A stretch of DNA of 5,019 nt from Candidatus Hydrogenedentota bacterium (GTDB lineage: Bacteria > Hydrogenedentota > Hydrogenedentia > Hydrogenedentales > SCBR16-9), in the NCBI GenBank assembly GCA_007116095.1, contig SKJD01000462.1:1-5019 (forward strand), given 5' to 3'. Made by a program: the position numbers and the translations under genes. The first letter of the stretch is position 1. Every line of letters starts with the position of its first letter. This document shows, piece after piece, positions 1 to 5,019 of the stretch. Under the pieces are notes generated by a model that had not been told where the DNA came from, did no database searches, and saw nothing but the letters and a program-made list of their open reading frames with translations.

Positions 1-317
1 TCTTCCCCGTACAGAATTGGGATTTTGGTGGTGACGATGGCGGTCAGCATAATGATGATGATTGGCGCGGCGGCGTATCGGGTAACCAGACCGGCCAGTA
101 ACAAGGCGCCGCAGAGTATTTCAAAGAAGCCCACGAAGGGCGCGATGATCTCCGCAGCCTCGTAGCCCATGCGCTCGAAGCGACCGACGCCACGCGCTGC
201 GGGAAAGAGGAATTTCTGGATGCCTTCCGAGAGAAATACACTACCCACCGCCACCCGGATGAAGGTGGAGGCCGGGTGGGCGTCGGTATGCAGGAATCGT
301 TTCAGGAATTCGGCCAT
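1..317 (-). CDS. DoxX family membrane protein, 3' end beyond window
   Basis: About 105 codons are visible, starting at the ATG at 317 and running off the left edge. The product begins MAEFLKRFLHTDAHPASTFI. It continues with an Arg-Val-Ala-Val-Gly helix followed by SEGIQKFLFP (residues 30-39), the typical first-helix end of DoxX proteins. Two more hydrophobic segments follow at about residues 56-78 (with GFFEILCGALLLAGL) and 82-98 (Ile-rich). Family members are usually about 130-150 residues with four membrane helices, so the last helix is probably missing here. DoxX-like proteins are inner-membrane proteins, variously linked to quinone or thiol redox chemistry, and the exact role of this one cannot be read. 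The ribosome site is weak (GGAAAG about 12 bases upstream). It lies 172 bases downstream of the DAHP synthase gene on the same strand, with no recognisable terminator between them, so co-transcription is possible but unproven. The family call is fairly secure and the function is not. Confidence 0.82.
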   Translation of the reverse strand, partial: MAEFLKRFLHTDAHPASTFIRVAVGSVFLSEGIQKFLFPAARGVGRFERMGYEAAEIIAPFVGFFEILCGALLLAGLVTRYAAAPIIIIMLTAIVTTKIPILYGE

Positions 318-489
318 GAGGTTGCTTTCTTTCCGTAATTATTTTCGTACTTGCTATAAGCCAGCAGGATGATAATTTGCCCAAGGGTACATGCTGGCCC
401 AGCCGATACTTCGAAGAAACAACGGCGATTCTGTGCCTATTGCAAACGCGATCCCTTGAACCGGAGCCGATGGAGTCGGGTAGGCCGTA
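318..489. other. Short intergenic gap between aroF-like gene and DoxX gene
   Basis: These 172 bases contain no credible gene. A 6-bp inverted repeat, CCAGCA (361-366) with TGCTGG, surrounds a loop of about 25 bases but has no T-tract on either strand, so it is not a convincing terminator. On the minus strand, TTGGGC followed 20 bases later by TATAGC might be a poor promoter for the DoxX gene, but the spacing is too long to rely on. Confidence 0.4.
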
Positions 490-1560
490 TTACCACAGGC
501 CAGCCTCATCGCTTTTTCGGCCCAGTTCCCGGTGAGCGTGGTGCAGGAGCTGCTCGGTAGTGTCCCAGCCGATGCAGCCGTCTGTGATGCTGATCCCGTA
601 ACGCAAGGTGGCGGGGTTCTTCCCGAGTTTCTGGTTGCCCTGATGCAAGTTGCTCTCAATGAGCACACCCACCACCGAGGGGTTGCCGTCCTGACGCTGT
701 TGCACGATGCTCCGCAACACATGTCGCTGGAGGGCATAGCGCTTGCCGCTGTTGTCGTGACTGCAATCCACCAGCAGCCGGGGCGGCAGGTTGCGCGCCC
801 GCAGGGCTTCTTCGGCCTGGGTGATGCTCACCGGATCATAGTTCGGGCCGCCGCGCCCGCCTCGCAAGATAATATGTCCATAGCGGTTGCCGCGAGTCGC
901 CACGATACAGGAACGTCCGTCGGCGTCCATGCCGAGAAAATGGTGGGCATGACGGGCCGACTGCATGGCGTCCAGTGCAATTTGCAGGTTGCCGTCGGTG
1001 TTGTTCTTGAAGCCCACCGGCATCGACAGACCGCTGGCCATTTCCCGGTGCGTCTGCGACTCCGTGGTGCGTGCGCCAATCGAGACCCAACTTACCAGAT
1101 CCGAGGTGTACTGCGGCACGATGGGGTCCAGCACTTCCGTGGCCGTGGGCAACCCCAGCTCGGTGATGTTCAGCAGCAGTTGACGCGCCTTGAAGATACC
1201 CTGTTGCACATCATAGCTGCCGTCCAGGTTCGGGTCATTGATCAGCCCCTTCCAGCCGATGGTCGTCCGGGGTTTCTCAAAGTAGGTGCGCATCACGATG
1301 AAGAGCCGATCCGAGAGTTCCCGGTGCAGGGGCTCCAGGCGCTGGGCGAAGTCTAACGCGGCCTTGGGGTCGTGGATGGAGCAGGGGCCGATGATGACCA
1401 GGAGCCGATCATCCTCCCCGTTCAAAATGTCCTGGATGGCTTGTCGCCCCTGGATGACGGTTTCCGCTGATCTCTCGGTAATCGGCAAATCCGCTTTCAT
1501 GGCTCGCGGTGGGATCAGGGGCGTCATGGAGACGACATTGAGGTCATGGGTCTGTAACAT
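490..1560 (-). CDS. aroF: 3-deoxy-7-phosphoheptulonate (DAHP) synthase, class I, AroF-like
   Basis: A complete 356-residue cytoplasmic enzyme that condenses phosphoenolpyruvate with erythrose 4-phosphate, the first committed step of the shikimate pathway to aromatic amino acids. The length matches E. coli AroF/AroG/AroH (about 350). Visible family signatures are IIGPCSIHDP (residues 57-65), YFEKPRTTIGWKGLINDP (93-110), GARTTESQTHREMASGLS (162-179), PVGFKNNTDG (181-190), GHIILRGG (228-235) and the C-terminal ITDGCIGW. The four expected metal ligands are present: Cys60, His268, Glu302 and Asp327. The block THREMASGLSMPVGFKN, the VDCSH motif and Gly210 resemble the tyrosine-sensitive isozyme more than the phenylalanine one, where a Ser occupies the position of Gly210. 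The start at 1560 is preferred because the N-terminus then aligns end to end with the E. coli enzymes and an AGAGAT-like ribosome site lies at 1566-1571. Internal Met12 and Met21 lack one. The symbol is by similarity; aroG is an equally common label. Confidence 0.96.
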   Translation of the reverse strand: MLQTHDLNVVSMTPLIPPRAMKADLPITERSAETVIQGRQAIQDILNGEDDRLLVIIGPCSIHDPKAALDFAQRLEPLHRELSDRLFIVMRTYFEKPRTTIGWKGLINDPNLDGSYDVQQGIFKARQLLLNITELGLPTATEVLDPIVPQYTSDLVSWVSIGARTTESQTHREMASGLSMPVGFKNNTDGNLQIALDAMQSARHAHHFLGMDADGRSCIVATRGNRYGHIILRGGRGGPNYDPVSITQAEEALRARNLPPRLLVDCSHDNSGKRYALQRHVLRSIVQQRQDGNPSVVGVLIESNLHQGNQKLGKNPATLRYGISITDGCIGWDTTEQLLHHAHRELGRKSDEAGLW

Positions 1561-1779
1561 GGGTATCTCTATCTGTTAAATCGGGTAATCTAAGGTATTC
1601 ATATATACTTAAAGAAACTCGGATGGCTTCGAATGCGGTGAACGCCGGTTGGCGCGTGGAAGTCAGGCTGCATTTGCGCCCGGAGCGCACGTGCAAAAGG
1701 CAACAGCCTGGAATTCCCCCGAAACGCAAGGCGTCCGGTAAGCATTCCCGCAATGGCGTTTTGCAGCCAGCTCCGGAGA

Positions 1780-1809
1780 TGCGCGGTGAAATGCGCCGTC
1801 CGCCGCGCA
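1780..1809. repeat. GC-rich inverted repeat, 7-bp perfect arms
   Basis: TGCGCGG (1780-1786) and CCGCGCA (1803-1809) are exact reverse complements around a 16-base loop. ATGCGC occurs at 1779-1784 and again at 1791-1796, so alternative pairings exist. There is no T-tract, so it is not an intrinsic terminator. It may be a REP-like palindrome or chance in GC-rich DNA. Confidence 0.4.
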
Positions 1810-1835
1810 ATCAGTGTATCCGCCCTGTCACCGCA

Positions 1836-1859
1836 GGACGCATCCGGGACGTATGCCGG
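1836..1859. repeat. Imperfect tandem repeat, about 12-13 bases, two copies
   Basis: GGACGCATCCGG (1836-1847) is followed directly by GGACGTATGCCGG (1848-1859), differing by one substitution and one inserted base. The second copy runs into ACGGCGTTGC, which is imperfectly complementary to GCAAGGCGTCCGGTA at 1726-1740, about 115 bases upstream. No function can be assigned. Confidence 0.4.
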
Positions 1860-2190
1860 ACGGCGTTGCACTTCGCAATTTTACAGCAAGGTAGGTATTA
1901 TTGTACTTGAGGCAGTTGTTAACAGACGCCGTGCGCGGTTGGTATGACCGGGGCCTGTTCGTGCGTTAACATCGTCATCGGTTCTGGTACAGAATACACC
2001 TTACTATGCGTACATTGTAAAGGATTCCGGAAGTGGATGCACCTACCCGTATTTGGCAAGGTTGGCAATCGAAGGGTTTCATTTTTTTTTGAACGATTTG
2101 TCTTGCTGCTTGGGCTACAATATGTGGTGGCGGTGGATGGTCTCAGCCACAGAATGCGGAAAAATAGCTTCATACTGCGAAATTTACAAA

Positions 2191-2226
2191 GCGCCACAGG
2201 GCGCCAGTGGGGCTGCAAAGCCTGTG
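2191..2226 (+). other. Possible structured RNA element in sigma operon leader
   Basis: Two small hairpins can form in the plus-strand transcript. The first has stem GCGCC (2191-2195) with GGCGC (2200-2204) around an ACAG loop. The second has stem GGCT (2211-2214) with AGCC (2219-2222), closed by a GCAA tetraloop of the GNRA class. A competing 6-bp stem, CACAGG (2195-2200) with CCTGTG (2221-2226), excludes both. The element sits about 125-160 bases upstream of the sigma factor start and ends about 16 bases before the AAGG of the possible leader ORF. Mutually exclusive pairings can be regulatory, but this is read by eye, no known riboswitch class fits, and transcription through it is not shown. 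Confidence 0.28.
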
Positions 2227-2256
2227 ATAGCAACGATTTTTGAAGGTTATGTTGTG

Positions 2257-2355
2257 ATGAATAGTGACTTCACGAGTATATTTGGAAAGAACGTCATGGA
2301 GAAGTTTATCGTCTGCAGAATCCTGCATCGCCGGTCTGGGTGGAGGTGTCAATGA
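2257..2355 (+). CDS. Possible 32-residue leader peptide, overlaps sigma factor start
   Basis: A short ORF encodes a 32-residue product starting MNSDFTSIFGKNV and ending RSGWRCQ. Its TGA stop (2353-2355) overlaps the ATG of the sigma gene (2352-2354) as ATGA, an arrangement typical of translational coupling. An AAGG (2243-2246) lies 10 bases before the ATG at 2257 and 7 bases before an in-frame GTG at 2254, which would add one residue. The peptide has no recognisable domain, and its last residues are partly dictated by the sigma gene's Shine-Dalgarno sequence. Against it: a -10-like TATATT at 2277-2282 (with TTGTGA 19 bases upstream) could start transcription inside the ORF and bypass it. Genuine coding is uncertain. 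Confidence 0.3.
   Translation: MNSDFTSIFGKNVMEKFIVCRILHRRSGWRCQ
2342..2346 (+). promoter_or_regulatory. Strong Shine-Dalgarno of the ECF sigma gene
   Basis: GGAGG at 2342-2346 lies five bases before the ATG at 2352. This decides the start: a GTG at 2340 would add four residues but overlaps the ribosome site itself and has none of its own. Confidence 0.85.
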
Positions 2356-2942
2356 CTTCTCTGGAATCGCATTCAGATGAGGAGTTAATGCAACGCCTCC
2401 AGGAGGGTCTGACGGAAGCCCTGTCGGTTCTGGTGAAACGCTACCAGAACGACTTGTTCTACTTCTGCCTGCATTACATGCGGAACGTGGAACTGGCAAA
2501 AGAAGCCACGCAAGACACGTATTTGCGGATATTCCGGGCCAGGGAACGTTTTGACACCTCGAAGAATTATAAAACCTGGATGCTGTGCATCGCACGGAAT
2601 GTTTGCCTGACGGCGCTCACGCGCAAGAAGGTGACGGCGCAAGTCGATTCCCTGGAAGAGATGGTAGCGGCCCACGACAACGGCAGTGAACATTTTCACG
2701 CCACGTCGGAAGGCCCTGCTGATGTCTTGATGACCAACGAACGCTACGAGGCGTTGATGGCCGCCCTGGACGACTTGTCTCCTGACGCAAGGGAAATTGT
2801 AGTGCTGCGGTATTTTGAACGCATGTCGGCCCGTGAGATTGCCGAGATTGTGGATAGCTCGGAAGGCGCTGTGCGCACCCGGTTACACCGTATTCTCAAG
2901 CAATTACGGGTCAAATGCATGCCGTTTCGGGAAAATGTGTGA
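2352..2942 (+). CDS. ECF (RpoE-like) RNA polymerase sigma factor
   Basis: A 196-residue sigma-70 family protein of the two-domain extracytoplasmic-function type, which directs RNA polymerase to a dedicated promoter set. Region 2 spans about residues 25-93 and carries LVKRYQNDLFYFCLHYM, the QDTYLRIFRARERF core-binding segment and KTWMLCIARNVCLTAL with basic RKK after it. A polar, poorly conserved linker (about 94-130) follows. Region 4 (about 131-186) contains LDDLSPDAREIVVLRYFERM and the helix-turn-helix MSAREIAEIVDSSEGAVRTR, which reads the -35 element. The length is normal for the class and there is no sign of region 1 or region 3. The start at 2352 follows a strong GGAGG. The gene overlaps the next one, encoding a membrane zinc-finger protein, the standard layout for an ECF sigma and its inhibitor. 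Autoregulation is common in this class, but no convincing ECF-type promoter was found upstream. Confidence 0.95.
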   Translation: MTSLESHSDEELMQRLQEGLTEALSVLVKRYQNDLFYFCLHYMRNVELAKEATQDTYLRIFRARERFDTSKNYKTWMLCIARNVCLTALTRKKVTAQVDSLEEMVAAHDNGSEHFHATSEGPADVLMTNERYEALMAALDDLSPDAREIVVLRYFERMSAREIAEIVDSSEGAVRTRLHRILKQLRVKCMPFRENV

Positions 2943-4864
2943 AAACAAATTGTGAAACATATTTTAATCACTTGCCGGCCTACGTGGAAGGACACCTGCC
3001 ATCGGAAACCCGGATGGCGTTGCTGCGCCACCTCGAAAGCTGCGCAGCCTGCCGCGAGGAGTTGGCTTGTTACCAGACGCTGACGCGGCAACTGGAAGCT
3101 ACGGGTGTGGCCCTGCGCCGCGCTGTCCCTGTACCGGCGGACTTGGACGCCGGGCGGCATGTCTCGGCCTTGTCCGATTCCGCGCCGGAGCATGTGGTTG
3201 ATGCCGCGGATGACGTGCTGGATACCGCACTCTATGCCTTGGGCGACCGGCTGCGCCAGGGAATGCCCGCCATTGATGTACACGAGGCCGTTATGGCCGG
3301 TGTGGCACGTGAAATGGCCGAGCCTATAGCCGATGAGCGTGCGGAAGAGGCCCTGGAAGAGCAACTCTATGCCCTGGGCGCCGTGATGCGTCATGGGGCT
3401 CCCCGGGTCGACCTGCATGCTCCCATTATGACTGCGGTCTTGCTGGAAGCCGCCCGTGAAAAAGCGGATGCGCGGCACGAACAGGACGCCAATACCGCCG
3501 AAGCACAAGAAGCAACGCAGCGGAAGCAGGCTGCGCACCATACGGACACCGTGGTCGATCTGTCGGAATACCGGCAACAACAAGCCCACAAATTGCAGCG
3601 AAAACAACGACCACTACTGGCGAATCTGGCCTATTGGGGCCTGGCGGCCTGTGTCCTGGTAATGCTAGGCATCGCAGCGCATCAAGTGGTCTTCGATACC
3701 GACTTTGCCCCCGGTTCCCAGATGGCTGGCGGCCCGGAGTCGCAGGAACCAGCCATGGAAGCGGGCAGCGGCGCCTTGCCTGGTGAAGGCGAAGCGGAGA
3801 TGGGCATTCAGGGCCGCCTGGATGAAATGGGCGCGATGCAGCAGATTCTGAATAATCTGATGGATGACCCGCCTGCGCCAGATTCCCAAGGCCGGCCTAC
3901 GCGGCAGGCCATGGAAAGCATCACGCTCAAGGACGCCCTGGACGCCCGGAGCAAGGCAGGTCGACAGGACTCGGACGCCATTAATACGCTCCAACAGTGG
4001 GCCGGGCTCACCTCGGCGGAAGCACAAGACTTGATGGAAGCTGGTGCGCTGGACGCCGAAGCCCTGATTGGCGCCGGCTTGTTCCTGACGCCCGAAGAAG
4101 CCGTCGCGATGTTGCAGGATGCCGTGAACAACGATCCGGAGAATCCTTTCCTGCGCTATGCCCTGGCGAAGAACCTGGGACTCGCGGAAGAGAGCCTGGA
4201 AGGCACGCTGCAACAACTGGAAGCCTGGGCGCAAATGGACCCCGAGAATGCCCTGCCGCATTACTACGGCGCACTGGAGCACTTCAGCGGCGGCAATGCA
4301 CATGCGGCCATAGGGGCCTTGCAGGCTGCGGGCGACATGGAACAGGCCTCGGGCTATGCCCTGGACGCTGCGCGCTACACGGAGCAACTTCTGGTCGCCA
4401 GCGGCATGAATCCAGAGACGGCGCGTTTCCTCTCCGCCACGACGGCAGGCTCCGGGCAGTATGCCGACCTGACCTCGCTGAGTCGGGAATTGCTGGAATA
4501 TGGCGCGTATTATGAATCCATCGGCGACTACGAGACCGCCCGCGAAATCTACGAATCGGTGAACCGCATGGGCGCGCAGGTGGCCGACGGGGCCCAGGTG
4601 GCCAATGAACGCCTGGCCGGGCTGGATATCCAGCACCAGAGCATCAACGCCTTCGAAGGGCTGCACGACATTCTGGTGGACCCGGTCAGTTTGCAGGTGC
4701 TGGAGCAGACCTTCAACACCTTTGTACAGGCCCTGAATGATTTCTCGCAGTACATGGCCGCCTACAACGACCTGCTCGCGCTGGCCGACGTCGACCTGGC
4801 CAGTATGATTGCCGATATCATCCTGCAACAAGGCGATTTGGATATCTTCAATCACTTGCAGTAA
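2915..4864 (+). CDS. Transmembrane zinc-finger (ZAS) anti-sigma factor with TPR-like C-terminal domain
   Basis: A protein of 649 residues if started at ATG 2915. It opens with a ZAS-type domain, Cys13 then 25 residues then His39-x3-Cys43-x2-Cys46, the zinc site of many ECF anti-sigma factors. Two adjacent 45-residue units (99-143 and 144-188) share LYALG, R-x-G-x-P and D-x-H-x3-M. A polar stretch leads to basic RKQR (229-232) and one hydrophobic helix (about 236-256), which predicts the N-terminus inside and the C-terminus in the periplasm. A Gly/Glu/Pro/Met-rich linker (264-330) follows, then helical TPR-like segments, for example TPEEAVAMLQDAVNNDPENP (392-411), LEAWAQMDPENALPHYYGAL (435-454) and YESIGDYETAREIYESV (533-549). 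Inferred role: it sequesters the upstream sigma factor and releases it on an extracytoplasmic cue. It overlaps the sigma gene by 28 bases. An alternative GTG start at 2939 overlaps the sigma stop as GTGA, with GGGA at a better spacing, and gives 641 residues; either is plausible. The C-terminal domain is far larger than in minimal anti-sigma factors. Confidence 0.88.
   Translation: MHAVSGKCVKTNCETYFNHLPAYVEGHLPSETRMALLRHLESCAACREELACYQTLTRQLEATGVALRRAVPVPADLDAGRHVSALSDSAPEHVVDAADDVLDTALYALGDRLRQGMPAIDVHEAVMAGVAREMAEPIADERAEEALEEQLYALGAVMRHGAPRVDLHAPIMTAVLLEAAREKADARHEQDANTAEAQEATQRKQAAHHTDTVVDLSEYRQQQAHKLQRKQRPLLANLAYWGLAACVLVMLGIAAHQVVFDTDFAPGSQMAGGPESQEPAMEAGSGALPGEGEAEMGIQGRLDEMGAMQQILNNLMDDPPAPDSQGRPTRQAMESITLKDALDARSKAGRQDSDAINTLQQWAGLTSAEAQDLMEAGALDAEALIGAGLFLTPEEAVAMLQDAVNNDPENPFLRYALAKNLGLAEESLEGTLQQLEAWAQMDPENALPHYYGALEHFSGGNAHAAIGALQAAGDMEQASGYALDAARYTEQLLVASGMNPETARFLSATTAGSGQYADLTSLSRELLEYGAYYESIGDYETAREIYESVNRMGAQVADGAQVANERLAGLDIQHQSINAFEGLHDILVDPVSLQVLEQTFNTFVQALNDFSQYMAAYNDLLALADVDLASMIADIILQQGDLDIFNHLQ
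3209..3478 (+). repeat. In-frame tandem duplication, two 45-codon units inside the anti-sigma gene
   Basis: Unit 1 is 3209-3343 (residues 99-143) and unit 2 is 3344-3478 (residues 144-188). Aligned without gaps they match at 18 of 45 residues by my count, including LYALG, Arg, Gly, Pro, Asp, His, Met and Val at equal spacing. At DNA level CTCTATGCCTTGGGC (3230-3244) recurs exactly 135 bases later (3365-3379) with one mismatch. A fainter third copy may precede them (residues 54-98), with Arg69, Asp76 and Leu77 in register. Confidence 0.8.
3620..3682 (+). other. Predicted single transmembrane helix of the anti-sigma factor
   Basis: Residues about 236-256 are continuously hydrophobic (LAYWGLAACVLVMLGIAAH region), preceded by basic RKQR and followed by acidic DTDF. 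By the positive-inside rule the zinc-finger arm is cytoplasmic and the C-terminal domain periplasmic. The helix is rich in small residues. Confidence 0.8.
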
Positions 4865-4889
4865 TCCCCCATACAACCAAACTTGCCCT

Positions 4890-4931
4890 GCCCGCCGACT
4901 GGTTCGCCAGCATCGGCGGGCGTTTGTTTTT
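4890..4931 (+). terminator. Rho-independent terminator of the sigma/anti-sigma operon
   Basis: A 9-bp GC-rich stem, GCCCGCCGA (4890-4898) with TCGGCGGGC (4913-4921), encloses an inner CTGG-TTCG-CCAG hairpin with a UUCG tetraloop and a two-base CA bulge. The T-rich tail GTTTGTTTTT follows. It begins 25 bases after the anti-sigma stop codon, so it closes the plus-strand unit. Confidence 0.93.
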
Positions 4932-5019
4932 GAAGCCTGTTTCCAGGTTTATTTGATACCCCGCCCGCCTACGTGTTAGGTTTTTAGGTGAAACGAATAC
5001 TACAATTACGAAGTCGAAA
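4932..5019. other. Downstream intergenic sequence, no gene seen
   Basis: These last 88 bases are AT-richer and have no open frame of note. TACAAT near the right edge resembles a -10 element, but no suitably spaced -35 is seen. A promoter for a gene beyond the window is possible. Confidence 0.3.

Larger units (their letters stand above)
1561..2256. other. Long divergent intergenic region, aroF-like gene to sigma operon
   Basis: About 700 bases lie between two outward-facing transcription units. Just upstream of the aroF-like gene (1590-1622) is an AT-rich stretch containing TATATA that could hold its promoter, but no good -35/-10 pair is visible. From about 1622 to 1875 the DNA turns GC-rich with small palindromes. 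Open frames there exist on both strands, yet none has a ribosome site or a recognisable protein. From about 1900 the region is AT-richer and holds a TTGGCAA direct repeat (2053-2068 area), a run of nine T (2082-2090), a TACAAT -10-like element (2116-2121) without a properly spaced -35, and a hairpin pair at 2191-2223. Regulatory sites for both flanking units probably lie here, but none is certain. Confidence 0.5.

Noticed and set aside
532..1356. 274-codon plus-strand open frame
   Set aside because: It lies wholly antisense to the DAHP synthase gene, whose motifs are unmistakable.
1599..1871. 90-codon minus-strand frame and the overlapping plus-strand frame at 1623-1910
   Set aside because: Both are Arg/Pro-rich translations of GC-rich DNA without ribosome sites or recognisable domains. 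Neither could be preferred.
2029..2052. ECF-type promoter, GGAAGT followed by CGTATT
   Set aside because: The spacer is about 13-14 bases, too short for the usual 15-17, and the -35 lacks the conserved GGAAC.
2052..2068. Sigma-54 promoter suggested by TTGGCA
   Set aside because: The distance between the GG and GC elements is 8 bases rather than the required 10.
2191..2240. Resemblance to a cyclic-di-GMP-I (GEMM) riboswitch through GCAAAGCC
   Set aside because: Only this short string matches. The GGCAAAC block, the GAAA-capped helix and the conserved 3' GGGUUGCCGA-like part are absent.
2744..3607. 287-codon minus-strand open frame
   Set aside because: It is antisense to the sigma/anti-sigma junction, low in recognisable content and lacks a start context.
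3665..4876. 403-codon open frame on the minus strand opposite the anti-sigma gene
   Set aside because: It mirrors the codon bias of the real plus-strand gene, covers the region antisense, and shows no domain or ribosome site. The plus-strand product has a coherent domain order.

Overview
The window has the gene style of a Gram-negative bacterium, most likely a proteobacterium. It carries a class I DAHP synthase of the AroF/AroG type, a DoxX-like membrane protein, and an ECF sigma factor whose anti-sigma partner has one membrane span and a large C-terminal domain that would lie outside the cytoplasmic membrane. Coding DNA is GC-rich by eye and the control region ahead of the sigma gene is AT-richer. 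The sequence alone does not fix a genus.

Left part, minus strand: a partial DoxX-family gene runs off the left edge (1-317). Upstream of it on the same strand, across a 172-base gap, lies a complete DAHP synthase gene (490-1560) with all metal ligands in place and signature residues closest to the tyrosine-type isozyme.

Middle (1561 to about 2256): a long divergent intergenic region with no convincing protein gene. A GC-rich, palindrome-containing segment (about 1622-1875) is followed by an AT-richer segment with a nine-T run, a short direct repeat and two small hairpins that could re-pair into one alternative stem. A possible 32-codon leader ORF (2257-2355) ends in an ATGA overlap with the sigma factor start.

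Right part, plus strand: an ECF sigma factor (2352-2942) overlaps a gene of about 640 codons (2915-4864). The latter encodes a zinc-finger (ZAS) anti-sigma factor with a duplicated 45-residue cytoplasmic unit, one membrane helix and a TPR-like C-terminal region. A strong intrinsic terminator (4890-4931) closes the unit. The natural reading is a self-contained transmembrane signalling operon: the outer TPR-like domain senses or binds something, the inner zinc-finger arm holds the sigma factor, and release of the sigma factor changes transcription. The ligand and regulon cannot be read from this window. The two minus-strand genes appear to be unrelated neighbours.
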